From assembly GCA_018895315.1 (NCBI GenBank), contig JAHIOK010000241.1, positions 1-10,000 of the forward strand: a stretch of DNA of 10,000 bases, read 5' to 3'. This document shows, piece by piece, positions 1 through 7,366 of the stretch. The notes beneath the pieces were generated by a model, which saw only the letters and a list, made by a program, of their open reading frames with translations, was not told where the DNA came from and did not search any database. This stretch comes from Actinomycetota bacterium (GTDB lineage Bacteria > Actinomycetota > Actinomycetes > Actinomycetales > Microbacteriaceae). The translations under genes were made by a program, and so were the position numbers. The stretch's first letter is position 1. The number at the start of each line of letters is the position of its first letter.

Positions 1-788
1 GATCGCCGTCATCGCGCGCGATGCAGCTGATCGATGGCGCCCAGGCGATCGCCGGAGATCTGCCCCGCGCCTCCTCCGCAACGGTAGATGTGCCGATGGA
101 GGCCGGCGAAGCGCTCGATACCGGAGTCCTCCGCTTCAGCGCGCTGCACCGCATCCACGCCCTCATTCAGGAGCAGCTCGCCGGGGGCGAGGATCACGTG
201 CTCGTCGTGGGCGGTGACTGCGGCGTATCGGTCGCCGCGATCGCGCGCGCCGCAGCCCACTCCCCCGGGCTCGCCGTCGTCTGGCTCGACGCACACGGCG
301 ATCTGCACACCCCCGAGTCCTCGCCGTCGGGGGCCTTCAGCGGCATGTCGCTGCGGGCGATTCTCGGCGATGGCGCCGAGGGACTCGCGCTGACCCCCGG
401 AGCCATCGCACCCACGCGGGTCGTTCTCGCGGGAGCCCGCGACATCGAGCCCGCCGAGGACGAGTTCATCGCGCAGTCAGGCATCGTGACGGTCACCGCG
501 AACGACCTCGTCGACCACGAGGTGCTGGCCGCGGCCGTCCAGGCCACCGGAGCCACTTCGGTGTACGTGCATGTCGACCTCGATGTGCTGGACCCTGCGG
601 CAATGACCGGCGTGACGGCATCCGTCCCCTTCGGCGTCTCGGTGCCCGATCTCGTCGCCGCTATCGGGGCGCTGCGCGCGGCAATGCCGCTCGCCGGAGC
701 CTCACTCACCGGTTTCGCCCCGTCATCCGCGGCGAGCGCAGTCGACGACCTCGGCGCGATTCTGCGGATCGTCGGAGCCCTCGCGTGA
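1..788 (+). CDS. Arginase/ureohydrolase-fold protein, 5' end outside window
   Basis: This is an arginase-superfamily (ureohydrolase-fold) protein whose substrate I cannot name. The frame is open to the window edge (codons from base 3 read SPSSRA before the Met at 21), and related proteins carry a short stretch of this kind near the N-terminus. The Met at 21 is therefore probably internal and the gene 5'-truncated. Numbering from that Met, GGDCG is at 64-68, DAHGD at 90-94 (metal ligands D90, H92, D94), SGAFSGM at 103-109, and DLDVLDP at 186-192 (D186, D188). The metal site is mostly intact, but the His of the usual GGDHS motif is Cys67. The Glu that arginase and agmatinase use to hold the guanidinium group, normally in a VEVNP-like motif, aligns with Gly231 in TGFAP. 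It is thus unlikely to be a classical arginase or agmatinase. The stop overlaps the next start (GTGA), so the two are probably co-translated. Confidence 0.85.
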   Translation, partial: SPSSRAMQLIDGAQAIAGDLPRASSATVDVPMEAGEALDTGVLRFSALHRIHALIQEQLAGGEDHVLVVGGDCGVSVAAIARAAAHSPGLAVVWLDAHGDLHTPESSPSGAFSGMSLRAILGDGAEGLALTPGAIAPTRVVLAGARDIEPAEDEFIAQSGIVTVTANDLVDHEVLAAAVQATGATSVYVHVDLDVLDPAAMTGVTASVPFGVSVPDLVAAIGALRAAMPLAGASLTGFAPSSAASAVDDLGAILRIVGALA

Positions 789-1240
789 GCCCGATCGCGC
801 CGCCTCCGCCGGATTGGCGCACCACGGCAGAGCGCGCTGTGGAGCGCGGCCGTCGGTTCGACAGTTTCATTCCCGCCGCACTCCTCGATTCCCGGATCAG
901 CCGCGTGGGCTTCTGGTATGGCATGAGCGTCGGCTGGATCTGGGGATCGCTCTGGAGCACCGGCCGGGTCGAGAAGCGCGCCGGTCTCTGGGTGTTCCGC
1001 GGGCTCCCCGAATGGGCCTTTCCGCGCGGCGGTGTCTGCGTCGGCGGGTGCTTTCTTACCGGCGATGTGCCCGTGACCGAGGCCGTGCTCGGGCACGAGG
1101 CGGTACACGCGCGCCAGTGGCGTCGATACGGATTCCTGATGCCGGTGCTCTACCAGCTCGCTGGACGCAATCCGCTCCGCAACCGGTTCGAGATCGAGGC
1201 CGGCCTCGCAGCCGGCAACTACGTGCCTCGAGGCTCCTGA
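785..1240 (+). CDS. Small HExxH-containing hypothetical protein
   Basis: This is a 151-residue protein of unknown function. It starts at a GTG overlapping the upstream stop by 4 nt, with GGAG at 774-777 placed 7 nt before it, so it is co-transcribed with the arginase-fold gene. A zinc-metallopeptidase signature HEAVH sits at 104-108, followed by QW at 111-112 and NRFEIEAG at 133-140. E136 or E138 could be a third ligand about 30 residues on, resembling the HExxH...E layout of gluzincins and DUF4157-like proteins. A tryptophan- and glycine-rich stretch at 42-58 is hydrophobic enough for membrane contact but is not a clear transmembrane helix. There is no signal peptide. Homologues are sometimes called Fe-S oxidoreductase in databases, as far as I recall, but only two cysteines (85 and 89) are present, which does not support an iron-sulfur site. 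Catalysis is inferred from the motif only. Confidence 0.8.
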   Translation: MSPIAPPPPDWRTTAERAVERGRRFDSFIPAALLDSRISRVGFWYGMSVGWIWGSLWSTGRVEKRAGLWVFRGLPEWAFPRGGVCVGGCFLTGDVPVTEAVLGHEAVHARQWRRYGFLMPVLYQLAGRNPLRNRFEIEAGLAAGNYVPRGS

Positions 1241-1252
1241 GCGGCGCCACCC

Positions 1253-1320
1253 TCCCGGGACGCTTTCATCCCCTCGGGGCGGAAGAATCACGCCCCACGG
1301 GGAAACATCCATCCCGGGAC
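1253..1320. repeat. Pair of TCCCGGGAC direct repeats flanking a hairpin
   Basis: TCCCGGGAC occurs at 1253-1261 and again at 1312-1320, on either side of the stem-loop at 1270-1302. Each copy contains the palindrome TCCCGGGA. A looser form, GCCGGGAC, follows near 1341. The repeats lie in the gap between two convergent genes. No function is known; they may only reflect local GC-rich sequence. Confidence 0.3.
1270..1302. terminator. GC-rich stem-loop between convergent genes
   Basis: CCCC (1270-1273) and GGGGCG (1276-1281) pair with CGCCCC (1291-1296) and GGGG (1299-1302) around a 9-nt loop and a 2x2 internal mismatch. The hairpin begins 30 nt after the stop of the HExxH gene and lies beyond the end of the minus-strand SIP gene. 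No T-tract follows on either strand, so it would be a U-less actinobacterial-type terminator or an mRNA-end stabiliser. The rest of the gap at 1241-1389 shows no gene. Confidence 0.4.
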
Positions 1321-1389
1321 AGACTCAGCCCGACCCTCCAGCCGGGACGAAACCCAAGGTCCAGGACCCCCGGTCGAGGAGCCAGGGAC

Positions 1390-1854
1390 TCAGCGAGCGG
1401 AGGTGAGACCGAAGCGCTCCGGGGTGTGGATGGAGTCCGGCGCGACACCGAGTCGATCCACGAGGTGGTCGACGATATCGGCGGTGCCGAGGTATCCGCC
1501 GAGCAGAACGATCCGGGTGTGGTCGTCGTCGGCACAGAGCATCTCGCCTGCCCAGGCGTTGACCGCGCGCGCAAGCGCCTGTCCGGGCGCACAGGAGCGG
1601 CCCGAACCCGGGGCTCCCGAGCGAAGGGAGCGGTCCAGCCACGTCACCGTCATACGACTCGGAGCGGACAAGACCGTCTGCCATGAGGCATCCGGCACCT
1701 CGATGAACAGGCGTCCGGTCGAGCACAGGGGCAGCGTCGCGAGCAGCATTTCGAGATCGGCGAGCGACGATTCGTCGGCCGTGATCAGATGTTGCACGCG
1801 CGAATGCCGGGACGCCCGACAGGCGGTCGCGTTGTGCTCGGTGGTGTTCGACAT
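1390..1854 (-). CDS. Stand-alone SIP (siderophore-interacting) domain protein
   Basis: This 154-residue protein matches the C-terminal, NAD(P)-binding half of siderophore-interacting ferric reductases. Recognisable features are ADESSLADLEMLLATLP (26-42), with the DExS...P pattern of the family, FIEVPD (50-55), TWLDRS (71-76) and GGYLGTADIVDHL (119-131). Full-length SIP reductases also carry an N-terminal FAD-binding domain and run to about 250-280 residues. That half is absent here, and nothing upstream in frame encodes it, so this is a single-domain form rather than a fresh truncation. A role linked to iron or siderophores is inferred, since ferric reduction by itself would need a flavin partner. 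The ATG at 1854 is preceded by a weak GGGGTG. A DtxR/IdeR-like box lies 25 nt upstream, giving independent support for iron control. A longer overlapping frame at 1325-1873 encodes only low-complexity Arg-rich sequence and is not the gene. Confidence 0.85.
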   Translation of the reverse strand: MSNTTEHNATACRASRHSRVQHLITADESSLADLEMLLATLPLCSTGRLFIEVPDASWQTVLSAPSRMTVTWLDRSLRSGAPGSGRSCAPGQALARAVNAWAGEMLCADDDHTRIVLLGGYLGTADIVDHLVDRLGVAPDSIHTPERFGLTSAR

Positions 1855-1863
1855 GACACCCCG

Positions 1864-1893
1864 AGTTTAGCATCGAGCAAAGGCTTGCCTAAC
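1864..1893 (-). promoter_or_regulatory. Candidate promoter of the SIP-domain gene
   Basis: On the minus strand, TTAGGC (1893-1888) and TAAACT (1869-1864) are separated by 18 nt and could be the -35 and -10 elements. Transcription would then start within a few bases of the ATG at 1854, giving a leaderless or very short-leader mRNA. The -35 lies inside the iron box, so repressor binding would occlude polymerase. The hexamers are weak matches and the assignment is tentative. Confidence 0.35.
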
Positions 1894-1897
1894 CTCA
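1879..1897 (-). promoter_or_regulatory. DtxR/IdeR-type iron box
   Basis: Read on the minus strand, the sequence is TGAGGTTAGGCAAGCCTTT. Compared with the 19-bp DtxR/IdeR consensus TTAGGTTAGSCTAACCTAA it matches at 14 positions, including the whole AGGTTAGGC left arm. It ends 24 nt before the SIP-domain start codon and falls in the 63-nt gap between two minus-strand genes. Such boxes repress iron-acquisition genes when Fe(II) is plentiful, which fits the downstream gene. Confidence 0.65.
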
Positions 1898-1917
1898 GAC
1901 CAGCCGTGAATAACCCG

Positions 1918-2652
1918 TCAGGTTCGCACCACGAGGACATCCCGCAGCGCGGAGAGCTCGTCATCCGGCATGCCGTGTGCCCGCAGGTAGTCTGCGGGCG
2001 AGCCGTACTCTTCCGCCACGTGCGCGAGCACCCGCTCCATCACGGCCGCGGGTGATCGCGTAGCCAGGTCTTCGACGTTCACCGAGTCGGGGTAGTACGT
2101 CCGTACGCGTTCCATGACGTCACGGTTGCGCTGTGCCGGGAGCATCCCCTCCGTGCGGGCATAGTCGGCCACCACGGCCGCCTCGTCGACACCGGCCGCT
2201 GCGAGAGTCAAAGCGACGGTCAGACCCGTGCGGTCCTTGCCGACGGTGCAGTGCACGAGCACAGGCTGATCGGCGACGATGCCGCGGACGACCTCGACGA
2301 CTCCGCCCGCCGAATCCTCGAGTATCCGCGCGTACATATCGTCGAGTGTGAGGTCTTCGTCGAAGAAGGATGCCACCGAGCCGAGGAACAGCGGAACCCG
2401 CTGGGTGCGCAGCGCAATGTCACCGAGGCGACTCGGTGAGCGGGTGACCTCCTCGTCGGAACGGAGGTCGATGATGCGGCGAAGGCCGAGGCCCGCCAAG
2501 GCCGTGACGCCGTCGTCGTCGAGTTGCGCGAGGTTTCCGGAGCGATAGAGCACTCCCGCGCGCGTGCGCTCCGTTCCCGCGGGCAGCCCGCCGATATCAC
2601 GGAAGTTGACGGCGCCGGGGATGACGGGGTCTGGCGCCCTCCCGACGGTCAT
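1918..2652 (-). CDS. Tyrosine-protein phosphatase, Y_phosphatase3 type
   Basis: This is a 244-residue phosphatase of the Y_phosphatase3 family, which includes M. tuberculosis PtpB (MptpB). The P-loop HCTVGKDRTG at 134-143 supplies catalytic Cys135 and Arg141. The Lys/Asp after the Gly is characteristic of this subgroup, whose members act on phosphotyrosine, phosphoserine or phosphoinositides. The N-terminal NFRDIGG (16-22) and DLRSDEE (62-68) are further family signatures. The protein looks cytosolic and has no signal peptide. The ATG at 2652 overlaps the upstream gene's TGA (ATGA, 2649-2652), so translation is coupled. The frame stays open upstream to 2967, but that stretch is antisense to the AhpD-like gene and has no family similarity. 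The physiological substrate is unknown. In pathogens such enzymes may be secreted, but nothing here suggests virulence. Confidence 0.9.
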   Translation of the reverse strand: MTVGRAPDPVIPGAVNFRDIGGLPAGTERTRAGVLYRSGNLAQLDDDGVTALAGLGLRRIIDLRSDEEVTRSPSRLGDIALRTQRVPLFLGSVASFFDEDLTLDDMYARILEDSAGGVVEVVRGIVADQPVLVHCTVGKDRTGLTVALTLAAAGVDEAAVVADYARTEGMLPAQRNRDVMERVRTYYPDSVNVEDLATRSPAAVMERVLAHVAEEYGSPADYLRAHGMPDDELSALRDVLVVRT

Positions 2653-3125
2653 GCCTGAACGCCCGTACGCGGCGGCACGGGATAGCGCCCCGCGATGGCG
2701 ACGCGGTTGAAGGCGTTGATCGCCACCAGAATCCAGCTGAGACCCACATACTCCTGCTCGGACAGGATTCCGCCCACGTGGTCGTAGACCTCGTCGGGCA
2801 CTCCCGCTTCGTGGATGAACGTGTACGCTTCCGCGAGTGCGAGGGCGGCCCGCTCGCGATCGGTGAATACCCCCGACTCGCGCCAGGCGGCGATCTGGGC
2901 GATCACGTCGGCATCGAGCCCGGCCGCGACGGCCCGGTCGACGTGCACCCGCACACAGAAGGCGCACCCATTGAGTTGCGACGCATGCAGCTGTACGAGC
3001 TCTTTCAACCGGTCGTCGATGCCCGCGTCCGAGGCGAGCTGTCCGACGGTCTTCGAGAAGGCATCCAGGGCCTTGTACGCCTCCGGAGCGGACTTGGACA
3101 GGTGCACCCGGCGCTCGTGACTCAT
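2649..3125 (-). CDS. AhpD-like / carboxymuconolactone decarboxylase family protein
   Basis: This 158-residue protein of the AhpD/carboxymuconolactone decarboxylase fold probably acts as a small thiol peroxidase or disulfide reductase. The AhpD signature E-x11-C-x2-C-x3-H is complete: E42, C54 and C57 (CAFC) and H61. In AhpD this is the redox-active pair plus the proton relay. The length and the C-terminal helical motif LSWILVAINAFNRVAI (133-148) fit single-domain members of the family. It is the first gene of a two-gene minus-strand unit with the phosphatase (4-nt overlap) and is divergent from the carboxylase operon across a shared 119-nt control region. The ATG at 3125 has only GGGG three bases upstream, which is unusually close. 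The electron donor and peroxide substrate cannot be told from sequence. Confidence 0.9.
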   Translation of the reverse strand: MSHERRVHLSKSAPEAYKALDAFSKTVGQLASDAGIDDRLKELVQLHASQLNGCAFCVRVHVDRAVAAGLDADVIAQIAAWRESGVFTDRERAALALAEAYTFIHEAGVPDEVYDHVGGILSEQEYVGLSWILVAINAFNRVAIAGRYPVPPRTGVQA

Positions 3126-3165
3126 GATCCCCAGGCTACCGAAGCCGGCCGGGGCGGCGCCGGTT

Positions 3166-3174
3166 TCGGACGAT
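3166..3174. promoter_or_regulatory. Degenerate third copy of the operator core
   Basis: TCGGACGAT is the exact inverted copy of ATCGTCCGA at 3191-3199. Aligned over the full 18-bp operator it matches at about 12 positions. Its centre is 26 bp from the centre of the main palindrome, on the side of the AhpD-like gene. It may be a weak secondary site or an arm of a DNA loop. Confidence 0.4.
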
Positions 3175-3176
3175 CA

Positions 3177-3208
3177 TGGACATTTCGATTATCGTCCGAT
3201 AATCTAAT
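3177..3208 (+). promoter_or_regulatory. Candidate promoter of the carboxylase operon
   Basis: TGGACA (3177-3182) matches the -35 consensus TTGACA at 5 of 6 bases. Possible -10 elements are GATAAT (3198-3203, spacer 15) and TCTAAT (3203-3208, spacer 20); neither spacing is ideal. This is the most AT-rich stretch between 3100 and 3300. The -10 region overlaps the main operator palindrome, so repression by steric block is expected. A minus-strand promoter for the AhpD-like gene may use the same AT-rich element. Confidence 0.4.
3187..3204. promoter_or_regulatory. Main operator palindrome GATTATCG-TC-CGATAATC
   Basis: Two perfect 8-bp arms, GATTATCG and CGATAATC, flank a 2-bp centre. The site lies between divergent genes and overlaps the likely -10 region of the carboxylase operon. 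Size and symmetry suit a homodimeric TetR- or MarR-type repressor. The TetR gene at 7350-7958 is a candidate regulator, and a related half-site (GGTTATCG, 7978-7985) lies before it, but the match is one arm only. Confidence 0.6.
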
Positions 3209-3220
3209 TTCAGTTACCAG

Positions 3221-3231
3221 TTGATAATCAA
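3221..3231. promoter_or_regulatory. Second operator-like palindrome TTGATAATCAA
   Basis: This is a perfect odd palindrome (TTGAT-A-ATCAA) sharing GATAATC with the main operator. The two centres are about 30.5 bp apart, close to three helical turns, so bound dimers would lie on the same face of the DNA. It ends just before the ribosome-binding site of the carboxyltransferase gene. Confidence 0.5.
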
Positions 3232-3232
3232 A

Positions 3233-3238
3233 AGAGGG
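3233..3238 (+). promoter_or_regulatory. Ribosome-binding site fixing the carboxyltransferase start
   Basis: AGAGGG lies 6 nt before the ATG at 3245. An in-frame TTG at 3221 would add eight residues, but it lies inside the operator palindrome and has no ribosome-binding site, so the ATG is preferred. Confidence 0.75.
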
Positions 3239-3244
3239 AATCGG

Positions 3245-4828
3245 ATGACCACCGCACCGTCGCGGACACCCGTTGCTTCGAGCTACCGCGACCTCGTCGC
3301 GCAACTGCGCGAGCGCACCGCAGACATCGCCGTCGGCGGCTCCCTCCGCGCTCGCGAACGCCACACGGCACGCGGCAAGCTCCTGGCGCGCGACCGCATC
3401 GACACCCTCCTGGATCGCGGAAGCGCCTTTCTCGAGATCGCTCCCCTCGCCGCCTACGACCTCTATGACGGGGATTGCCCGTCCGGCGGCGTCGTCGCGG
3501 GAATCGGACTCGTTCACGGGCGTCATGTGATGGTGCTCGCCAACGATGCGACGGTGAAGGGTGGCACCTACTATCCGATGACGGTGAAGAAGCACCTGCG
3601 CGCGCAAGAGATCGCCGCTGAGAACCGACTGCCCTGCATCTATCTCGTCGACTCGGGTGGGGCGTTCCTCCCCCTGCAAGATGAAGTCTTCCCCGACCGC
3701 GACCACTTCGGGCGCATCTTCTACAACCAGGCGCGGATGTCGCGCGACGGCATTCCCCAGATCGCCGCCGTCCTCGGCTCGAGTACCGCGGGTGGTGCCT
3801 ATATGCCCGCCATGAGCGACGAGACGATCATCGTCCGCCATCAGGGCACGATCTTCCTCGGCGGCCCGCCACTGGTGAAAGCGGCGACCGGAGAGATCGT
3901 GACGGCCGAGGATCTGGGTGGCGGTGACACGCACTCGCGCATCTCGGGCGTCACCGATCATCTGGCCGACGACGACGCGCACGCGCTGTCGATCGTCCGT
4001 GACATCGTGTCAAAGCTTCCGGATGTCTCGCCTCTGCCGTACGCGCTCACCATCGCGACTCCCCCGGCGGGCGATCCCGAGGAGTTGTACGACGTGGTGC
4101 CGGTGGAGCTCACGGCCCCTTACGACTGCCACGAGATCATTTCGCGCGTCGTGGACGGCGGTGAGTTCCACGAGTTCAAACAGGAGTACGGCACCACGCT
4201 GGTAACCGGCTTCGCTCGCATTCACGGGCATCCCGTCGGACTCCTCGCCAACAACGGCGTGCTGTTCGCAGAGTCAGCGGTGAAAGGCGCCCATTTCATC
4301 GAGCTGTGCGACCAGCGCGGAATCGCGCTCGTGTTTCTGCAGAACATCACCGGCTTCATGGTGGGCCGCGAATACGAAGCCGGCGGCATCGCCAAGCACG
4401 GCGCGAAAATGGTCAACGCCGTGGCCTGCGCACGCGTACCCAAGCTGACCGTCGTCGTCGGCGGCTCGTTCGGCGCGGGCACCTACTCGATGTGCGGGCG
4501 GGCGTACTCGCCACGGTTCCTGTGGCTGTGGCCCGGAGCCCGCGTATCGGTGATGGGCGGGCCGCAGGCGGCATCCGTTCTCTCCACCATCCGACGCGAT
4601 CAGATCGAAGCCGACGGCGGTACCTGGTCGAGCGACGATGAAGCCGCGTTCCAGGCCCCCATCCGCGAGCAGTACGAACGACAGGGCAGCCCGTACTACT
4701 CGACCGCACGCCTGTGGGACGACGGCATCATCGAACCCACACAGACCCGCGACGTACTGGGGCTCGCCCTCGACATCTGCGCACGCGTGCCCTTGGGCCA
4801 GCCGGGCTACGGCGTCTTCAGGATGTGA
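3245..4828 (+). CDS. accD1: Acyl-CoA carboxylase beta subunit, methylcrotonyl-CoA carboxylase type (AccD1-like)
   Basis: This 527-residue carboxyltransferase subunit moves CO2 from carboxybiotin to an acyl-CoA. Length and motifs fit the methylcrotonyl-CoA carboxylase beta clade, which makes 3-methylglutaconyl-CoA in leucine breakdown; M. tuberculosis AccD1 pairs with AccA1 for this reaction. N-terminal crotonase-like half: [20 protein letters not shown] (134-153) and [14 protein letters not shown] (180-193), the latter containing an oxyanion-hole loop. C-terminal half: [11 protein letters not shown] near 365-375, [11 protein letters not shown] (406-416) with the second oxyanion loop, then a [13 protein letters not shown] stretch. 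The protein is cytosolic and would form a dodecamer with the biotin subunit, as known for the family. It is the first gene of the operon, 5 nt before the biotin-subunit start chosen here, and is preceded by the operator array. A propionyl- or geranyl-CoA carboxylase is possible but fits less well. The substrate is inferred, not shown. Confidence 0.93.
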   Translation: MTTAPSRTPVASSYRDLVAQLRERTADIAVGGSLRARERHTARGKLLARDRIDTLLDRGSAFLEIAPLAAYDLYDGDCPSGGVVAGIGLVHGRHVMVLANDATVKGGTYYPMTVKKHLRAQEIAAENRLPCIYLVDSGGAFLPLQDEVFPDRDHFGRIFYNQARMSRDGIPQIAAVLGSSTAGGAYMPAMSDETIIVRHQGTIFLGGPPLVKAATGEIVTAEDLGGGDTHSRISGVTDHLADDDAHALSIVRDIVSKLPDVSPLPYALTIATPPAGDPEELYDVVPVELTAPYDCHEIISRVVDGGEFHEFKQEYGTTLVTGFARIHGHPVGLLANNGVLFAESAVKGAHFIELCDQRGIALVFLQNITGFMVGREYEAGGIAKHGAKMVNAVACARVPKLTVVVGGSFGAGTYSMCGRAYSPRFLWLWPGARVSVMGGPQAASVLSTIRRDQIEADGGTWSSDDEAAFQAPIREQYERQGSPYYSTARLWDDGIIEPTQTRDVLGLALDICARVPLGQPGYGVFRM

Positions 4829-4833
4829 CGACC

Positions 4834-6845
<2,012 letters not shown>

Positions 6846-6849
<4 letters not shown>

Positions 6850-7328
6850 GCGAACGCAGGATAGAACAGCGTGGACTGTACTTCGACGAGTTCGAAGAGG
6901 GCGTCGTCTATGTGCACAGTCCGCGGCGCACCGTCACCGAAGCCGACAACGTCTTGTTCACGACGCTCACGATGAACACGCAATCGCTGCATCTGGATGC
7001 CGCGTGGTCGGCGGAGACGGAGTTCGGCGAGCGCCTCGTCAACAGCATGTTCACGCTGTCGACCATGGTCGGGCTCTCGGTGGCGCAGTTGACCCAGGGG
7101 ACGATCGTGGCGAACCTCGGCTTTTCCGAGGTGTCATTTCCGGCACCCGTGCGTCACGGCGACACGCTGGGCGCCGAGACCCGCGTTCTGTCGCTTCGAC
7201 GATCGCGGAGCCGCCCCGAGCAGGGCATCGTCGAGTTCGAGCACCTCATGCGCAACCAGGACGGCGTGATCGTGGCCAGAGCCGTGCGCCAGACGCTGAT
7301 GCGCGCCGCCCCCGTCCCGGAGGAGTGA
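6846..7328 (+). CDS. MaoC-family (hotdog) acyl-CoA hydratase
   Basis: This 160-residue single-hotdog MaoC-type protein is probably an enoyl-CoA hydratase acting on a branched or dicarboxylic acyl-CoA. The hydratase segment reads TEADNVLFTTLTMNTQSLHLD (31-51). His49 matches the catalytic His of PhaJ/R-hydratases (GDxNPLH), but the paired catalytic Asp aligns with Asn44; Asp34 in TEAD could take part instead. Related MaoC proteins next to acyl-CoA carboxylases appear to share this NT-x-x-LH form, so it is probably a clade feature. It starts at GTG with a 4-nt overlap of the biotin subunit and a strong GAGGGAG (6832-6838) 7 nt upstream. The M. tuberculosis leucine locus (Rv2502c accD1, Rv2501c accA1, Rv2500c fadE19, Rv2499c maoC-like, Rv2498c citE) has the same genes plus fadE19 between. 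Hydration of methylglutaconyl-CoA or an itaconyl-type CoA is a reasonable inference. Confidence 0.85.
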
Positions 7329-7330
7329 AC

Positions 7331-7366
7331 ATGCGCTCACCGGAGGGGCCTATCCGGAACGGATAG
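7331..7366 (+). other. 11-codon micro-ORF with perfect ribosome-binding site; possible remnant of a lost operon gene
   Basis: Two bases after the maoC stop, an ATG is preceded 5 nt upstream by GGAGGAG (7319-7325), the best Shine-Dalgarno in the window. The reading frame is only MRSPEGPIRNG before a TAG. Such a signal normally starts a full gene; in the comparable mycobacterial locus the next gene is citE. The stop lies inside the hairpin shared with the end of the tetR gene. It may be the residue of a deletion, a translated leader, or chance. I see no further homology. Confidence 0.35.
7350..7366. terminator. Hairpin between convergent operon and tetR
   Basis: CTATCCG and CGGATAG form a perfect 7-bp stem around GAA. 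It starts 22 nt after the maoC stop and contains the tetR stop codon (CTA on the plus strand, 7350-7352). On the plus strand TTTG follows, a very short T-run, so termination would be weak or factor-assisted. Its position between convergent transcripts supports a bidirectional terminator. Confidence 0.5.

Noticed and set aside
194..1312. Long minus-strand open frame of 372 codons
   Set aside because: It is antisense to two genes with clear family motifs, is rich in Arg/Ala/Pro/Ser low-complexity sequence and has no recognisable domain. Such frames are common in high-GC DNA.
1358..1368. GGTCCAGGACC inverted repeat after the SIP gene
   Set aside because: A 1-nt loop cannot form a normal hairpin, and no T-tract follows.
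814..1686. Plus-strand open frame of 290 codons crossing the gap after the HExxH gene
   Set aside because: Arg-rich, no motifs, overlaps the HExxH gene in another frame and the SIP gene in antisense. There is no ribosome-binding site.
2653..2967. Upstream extension of the phosphatase frame
   Set aside because: It lies antisense-in-frame within the AhpD-like gene on the same strand, has no family similarity, and the ATGA overlap gives a natural start at 2652.
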